Below, piece after piece: positions 59,401 to 64,000 of a stretch of DNA of 64,000 nucleotides. The stretch covers positions 10,731,730 to 10,795,729 of the forward strand of contig CAIIXF020000007.1 in NCBI GenBank assembly GCA_903813345.2, in the 5' to 3' direction. Position 1 is the stretch's first letter. Every line of letters begins with the position of its first letter. A model generated the notes under the pieces. That model was given only the letters and a program-made list of their open reading frames with translations, did no database searches and was not told the origin of the DNA. Position numbers and translations under genes: made by a program. The stretch comes from Owenia fusiformis (lineage: Eukaryota > Annelida > Polychaeta > Sabellida > Oweniidae).

Positions 59401-62307
59401 CTCTAAGTCATTACTTGAATTTATTTTCCAGTTGGATATATTCCTTAATCTGACATGTATTTTACATTTCCTGGCATTTCTACAGACTGATCGATCAGTT
59501 ATTTAATGAACTGCAAGTTTTAAATTTATATTTGTTTGTACAGATACTCAGGATGAGACAGTTAAGGCAAAAATATGAAGTCACTTGGATATTGAGCATA
59601 GGCAATGATCCATGGGTAATGACATCATGCATAGGCAATGATCCATGGGTAATGACATCAGGCATAGGCAATGATCCATGGGTAATGACATCATGCATAG
59701 GCAATGATCCATGGGTAATGACATCATGCATAGGCAATGATCCATGGGTAATGACATCAGGCATAGGCAATGATCCATGGGTAATGACATCATGCATAGG
59801 CAATGATCCATGGGTAATGACATCATGCATAGGCAATGATATCATACATGGGCAATGCTCCCAAATTTGCTGGCCGAGATGCATGGTCTAAATCAATACA
59901 AAATCATCACACAGGGATTCCATATTAATCCATATAGATTATAAAGGTGTTAAGATATACAGGGTTTTACTGTACCTAACATATTATTTACTAACTGAAA
60001 CACTGAAATTCTGTTTTTGTCTGTTTACACATATTAGTCACTGATTGTATTTACTGATCTTTTAAAAACTATCATGATATAATATATTAAACTGAGTTCA
60101 CTTCCATATCTACACCTATAAAGACAAGATGCACTAATAAAGTCTAGGGTGAATGATTTCAGTATCCCTAATGAGTGGAAAACTGTCAACATTTTCCTGG
60201 TTATCCGGATACAAAATCCCAATAGAGTGCCAATCGCAGTGCTATTCAACTGAAAAGTGATCACATCTCACAGACCAAAAACATTTTAAAAATGTATCAA
60301 AACAGGATCGTTTTATCACAGAAAGTGTTAACATCAATAATACTGTATTATTCAGGATGGACAAAATGAATTTACCTATTTTTTTAAGGAGCCATAGGAT
60401 GACTGTGCTCATATAACTCTAGTTGAAATGCAATAAATATGATATGACATTTAAATATGACAGTCTGTGAAGATAATCAACCTTCTCAAAATAATTACTT
60501 ATGTGAACTGAAAGCTGAATGAATATGGTAAATTAAATTCTCAATATATCATATAAACTGCTATAAAATATTTTGACTCCGCAACAAGACAATCATAGAA
60601 CCTTGGCATAGCTGTGAAAGAATCCATGAAACTCTTTGAAAGGTCTAGAGCTTCACACCCGGGGAATACGGGACATAAACCAACACTTTAGCTTTACCAT
60701 TTTGGTTTTACAACTATACAGTAATAACAAGCCTAGTAGGACTTTATAGTATGTTCTTAAATTTTATGTTGTTTTGAGAGTATTTCCGGGCCTGGCCTGG
60801 GAATAATTGATGGTCACAGTACCTTCTCTAAAGTAGAACATTTGAACCATTCAGACAGTTTTAAATCATATTGAATGACAGGTTCATTTTTTAGAGATGC
60901 CCCTATGAGGTCAGTACAGCGTAACGATGTTATACCAATATAAGCCAATTCATCACTGCTTAAAATACTTGCTTTCAAAACTTGGCATAAGTTATACATA
61001 TATGTCATATCATCTTGTTTAAGTAAGACAGATATGATTAATACAATACTTCATAAAAGAAGGTTTCTAAATGTGTGAATTGATTTGTGTTGTGTGTTAA
61101 ATAACAGCAACAAGTGGCCAAGAAACGAATTCCTGGATGATGGTCACAATACCTAATTGGCAACATTTCTTCAGGTCTATACAGTTATTAGGGTTATGGT
61201 TTGAACTTGATATTCCATTCTTAAATGATTGATGAAGGCAGAGACATCTTTTGATATTATTGGGTTTTAAAAACAAACATTAACGCTTAGCATTTCCATC
61301 TACTCTGACATCTATTCATAAATTGGATTTAACTCTTTTGACCAGGAAGTCAACAAATTCATCCTATCAGTAACTGCGGGAAGTCAGCTATAGTCGACTT
61401 TTATACACCTACTATGCTGATAAGTTTTTCAAGAAATTAATTACCGATCCTAGCAATGTAGCAAGCTAATTACCAATCAAAAGAGTTAAAAACTTTCCGA
61501 CAATCCAACTCGAGGGAGGGTTTCTAAGTGCCTAATGGGCCATTACAATAATTTGTTGATTAGATTACATGCCAGAAGGGATTCCTTGATTCAATTTTCA
61601 GATATGGCTCTCATATAATGATCAGAATGATTCACTTAACTAATGCATTGTATGATAAATTGAAATAATGAAACAGACTTGACATTAATATTTTCTTTCT
61701 TCTATTGAAATCCCTGCATACATGAAGCATTCTATATATTTTTGTCCTATTCTTGTCACAACAACAACAATCAATTCCACCCTTCCCACAAACTAAACTT
61801 ATCAATACTCAATATTTAAATTCAAGATTAGGCAGAAAATCATGGTCAAGATTCTCATTAGAAATAGTTTACATTAATTTCACGATCAAACTTCCCTTGG
61901 GATGATGTCCTATTTTCAATAGTTGTAGAAAAATAAAGGAAATTTCCCTATGGTTTGCCCCCCCCTCAAATAACAAAATTTTATAATGCCGATAAATCTC
62001 TCACTTGAACATTCAAAAAATTAACACTCATCACTACCAAATTCACCATTTTCTCCCTGCCCCCTAAAAGGATTAACTTTGTTCTTCCAAAAATATTGAT
62101 GTTAATTGGAAACAATCGCTTAAAAGTCAATGAAATAGTTTTGGTATATAAGCATCTGCTCTCCATAAAAACTACTCATACAAGTAAAAGATTAGTATAA
62201 ATTGCTTATGGGGTTTTAGGGTAAATCATCTCTACTTACCTTGGCATCTTCTACCACACAGGAGATCTGCAATTTTTTGATTCCATATCCCACAGCTATA
62301 AGTTTAC
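53484..62307 (-). CDS. EEF1B: Elongation factor 1-beta/delta, last two exons (5' part outside window)
   Basis: eEF1B is the guanine-nucleotide exchange subunit that recharges eEF1A with GTP during translation. Two minus-strand exons are visible. Exon 62307-62240 reads (S)[20 protein letters not shown] + AK, with acceptor GCAG and donor GTAAGT; human is [23 protein letters not shown]. Exon 53570-53484 reads [20 protein letters not shown] + DVAAFNKL stop; human is [20 protein letters not shown] + DVAAFNKI. The join is phase 0. The penultimate Lys corresponds to the catalytic Lys near the C-terminus that enters the eEF1A Mg site in yeast. Beta and delta cannot be told apart because the N-terminal half is not in the window. 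The intron of 8.7 kb is unusually repeat-rich. The exons look intact. Confidence 0.96.
53850..54660. repeat. 134-bp tandem repeat (3+ copies) with GGACG/TACGTA tail
   Basis: Units at about 53850, 53983 and 54118 share CTACCAAAAGTGTCATTAGA, CAGTGTGCCATGCTTATAGT and ACAAAATCGCTCC, and begin with AAAATGGCAGCCATTTT; a diverged fourth copy follows to 54440. The right end is GACAGACATACGGATGGACG and a run of TACGTACATATGTACG-like palindromes (54535-54600). It lies in the eEF1B intron. A minus-strand 88-codon ORF here is a by-product. Confidence 0.88.
54661..55348. other. eEF1B intron, no feature seen
   Basis: Only a short poly-C run (55002-55009) stands out. Confidence 0.4.
55349..55511. mobile_element. 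Palindromic MITE, 163 bp
   Basis: AGTATTTACCCAGCATCATT at 55349 returns inverted, ending at 55511. Inside, TGTTTTTGTAAAACAGAC pairs with GTCTGTGTTACAAAAACA. Almost the whole element folds into one hairpin. Confidence 0.82.
55512..56796. other. eEF1B intron, no feature seen
   Basis: AT-rich, no exon or repeat supported on either strand. Confidence 0.4.
56797..57222. mobile_element. MITE with CAGATGCGAGTAG ends, copy 2
   Basis: Starts CAGATGCGAGTAGGTAGTTA and ends CTACTCGCATCTG. It resembles the copy at 3330-3735 along its length; CACCAGGTGGCTGATTCGGG and AATATGTCCAGTAAAAGAAA show the match. It is about 20 bp longer, with an AAAGAAAATAAAATTTGC insertion-like segment. Confidence 0.87.
57223..59590. 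other. eEF1B intron, no feature seen
   Basis: AT-rich sequence. The 77-codon and 109-codon frames near 58318-58725 show no family signal or codon structure. Confidence 0.4.
59594..59846. repeat. 33-bp minisatellite, ~7.5 copies
   Basis: The unit is GCATAGGCAATGATCCATGG + GTAATGACATCAT, with T/G variation at one site. Because 33 is divisible by three, frames of 119 and 129 codons stay open on both strands. It lies in the eEF1B intron. Confidence 0.95.
59847..62239. other. eEF1B intron, right part
   Basis: No exon is supported. ACAGGGTTTTACTGTA at about 59958 looks like the right end of a pogo/Tigger-like element. The fragment CCCGGGGAATACGGGACATA at 60658 resembles 13391. Confidence 0.45.
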
Positions 62308-62416
62308 CTGCAAAACATAAAAGACTGTTTTTTGATCCTCCTTCATACTGGTTTAGTGAACTGCAAGGTATTGCCAGGATTAGGTGTTTAGTATTATACG
62401 AATTGGATGTAGTGTC

Positions 62417-62946
62417 CAGGGCTTGCATTAACGGCATCCCGTACATGTTAAGGACTCAAAAATAATTTGGAGGACGCAAAAATTGAAAATATTTCCGTTT
62501 TTTGGACGCAAAATTTTTTTAGGTCAATACTACAATGTGTTTACAACGATACCTAACAAAAACAAATAATTATGATCTCTCACCTTTATTTGAATCGTAA
62601 ATAAGGCTCAACATGTTGAATATTTACAAATAATCATGATTCTCTTTCTCTCGAATTTTTCGACTTTGTTTATTTTTAGATTTGAAACCATGACACACCA
62701 CAGTTTTTCCTATTCAGAAACAAATATTAGGTTATTCATGAAATAAAATGTATTCATTGTAGAATGAACGAACATGCATTTATTCAGTCCGTACTTAACC
62801 TTTACTTCCGTTTTAAATTCGCGGCAAGAAGTTATACCTCAAAACAGGCTAGAAATAGGGGACACACTTATTTTTCAAAGGACACACTTTTTTTTAAAAA
62901 TTGCGTCCTTGGGACTCACAAATTTTCTAACCTAATGCAAGCACTG
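62417..62946. mobile_element. hAT-like MITE, 530 bp, 6-bp duplication
   Basis: Starts CAGGGCTTGCATTAACGGCA and ends TAATGCAAGCACTG. AGTGTC flanks both sides (62411-62416, 62947-62952). The subterminal GGACGCAAAA and GGACACACTTTT words and the inverse TTGCGTCC occur near the two ends. It lies in the eEF1B intron upstream of the exon at 62240-62307. Confidence 0.83.
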
Positions 62947-63222
62947 AGTGTCTTTTAGCAGTGTCAATACCCATGTTCAGTATAATGGCAGCTTTTACAG
63001 AATTAAGGTGTCAATTAAAGTTTATAAAACCTTGAATTATTTTGATTAAGTGTTTCTGCATAAAGCAATGACATCAGAAAAATCTGCTGCATCAATGAGC
63101 TTTGTGTAGAATTTATGTTCCTCCGGTTAAAACAGCCATGAGGTGAATCTGCCTCAAGGTTGGGGTAAGACCAAAGAGGGTTTTAAATCAAGTCAAGAGC
63201 AGGAGAGTAAAAATACAGTACA

Positions 63223-63310
63223 GTAAAACCTGTTAAGTGGAACAAATTCTAGAGTTCCACTTGGGAGGTGTTCCACTTATAGAGGTACATTTCACATTAA
63301 AGATGTTGAT
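63223..63310 (+). mobile_element. pogo/Tigger-like transposon end fragment
   Basis: ACAGTAAAACCTGTTAAGTG + GAACAAATT is followed by GAGTTCCACTTGGGAGGTGT, the inverse of AAGTGGAAC words. It resembles 30506-30690. Confidence 0.6.
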
Positions 63311-64000
63311 TTAAGAGCAAAAAAGGCTCCAAAACTTAATGAAACATGTAGTTTGGATGTTCATTTATGTCTGTGGATTATATTTTATACCACAAACACT
63401 TTATAAATACCTGAAATTTGCAATAAAAGTGCCCAAAAATTGTTGTTTCGAAATTCCCCATTTTTCCTGTATCGCGCTAGTCACGTGACCATTACGCGTA
63501 GCAGTCAATGTACAGATATTACAGTACATATAATATGTTCAATATGGCAAACATCAGGATTCTGATTCCCGGGTTCTGGGAAATGACTATATAAATCGGC
63601 GAGAGGGTGTAATTTGAATGAAGACAATTTAAGGAGGGGAAATGTGTGCAAGTATGGCAGTAAGAGAGCAGATATGGGGACTTTAAACAAGAACTATGAC
63701 GGAGAATCAACTAAAAATGTGAGTTCTGGAATGAAGACCCGTTGCCATTGACTGAAGATTCCAGCGATCCTATTATCATACTCAGTTTGAATCTAGACGC
63801 GGAAAACAGATTATGAAAACAGGTTTTCTGCAAAGTTATCAAATTTAGAAGATATGGATCTTGTTTTTGAGTGGCTTAACAAGCATTTAGATACCAGACT
63901 TGGCGCTATCTCTTGTCAAATACGTGCACTGGACTTGCAGTAAATTGGCCATTGCAAATTGCAAAATCAGATCGTCAAATTAATCGCTTCGTTTTTAAAC
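63311..64000. other. eEF1B intron or flank, right edge
   Basis: No eEF1B exon is seen here. A short + strand frame at 63854-63943 reads MDLVFEWLNKHLDTRLGAIS and nine more residues after a good acceptor (63849-63850); I cannot assign it and it may belong to the transposon fragment to its left. Confidence 0.4.

Noticed and set aside
59495-59891. ORFs of 119 and 129 codons
   Set aside because: They read the 33-bp minisatellite on either strand.

Overview
The window is a piece of an animal nuclear genome. Genes are split by GT-AG introns, the histone H1 gene carries metazoan-style promoter and 3' signals, one promoter holds an RFX X-box, and the host genes encode a transmembrane mucin, a CCDC14 centriolar-satellite protein and eEF1B. 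The DNA is AT-rich and packed with short inverted-repeat transposons, a LINE, a SINE and minisatellites. This fits a marine invertebrate, either a lophotrochozoan or a non-vertebrate deuterostome. I cannot name the species from the sequence alone. Nothing is prokaryotic and I see no CRISPR array.

Layout, left to right. (1) 1-5911, + strand: the 3' part of a transmembrane mucin (28 tandem 21-residue Ser/Thr repeats, short Cys-rich segment, SEA domain, calcium-binding EGF domain, membrane span, cytoplasmic tail). (2) 5912-10743: no gene seen; several short transposons. (3) 10744-12862, +: a complete five-exon short-chain dehydrogenase of the retinol/hydroxysteroid type (SDR9C-like, 333 residues). 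(4) 12863-26189: a repeat block. It includes an unspaced chain of four inverted-repeat units (14067-16706), a foldback-like AACCATTGC-rich repeat (about 17350-25510), and a CR1/L2-type LINE (19828-25411) with an intact 11-bp target-site duplication. That LINE was itself hit by a 2.5-kb DNA transposon with a THAP-like zinc-finger exon. (5) 26190-32174, +: ten exons of CCDC14, all junction phases consistent over 889 codons. (6) 35623-36860, - strand: a small gene absent from simple ORF calling, with an RFX X-box just upstream. (7) 38446-39230, +: an intronless histone H1 gene with H1 box, TATA box, 3' stem-loop and downstream purine element, followed by a two-part minisatellite. (8) about 44580-51784, +: an NHL beta-propeller protein with a TATA promoter and a long repeat-filled intron. 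(9) 53484-62307, -: the last two coding exons of eEF1B (beta or delta), separated by an 8.7-kb intron.

The host genes do not form one pathway. CCDC14 and the X-box gene converge tail-to-tail and both point to centrosome/cilium biology, but this is only proximity. Much of the noncoding sequence can be assigned to transposons, and several can be put in order of age by nesting.

Limits: exon calls rest on reading frame, splice-site consensus, phase arithmetic and remembered family sequences. No alignment or search was run. Transposon superfamily names are inferred from termini and target-site duplications.
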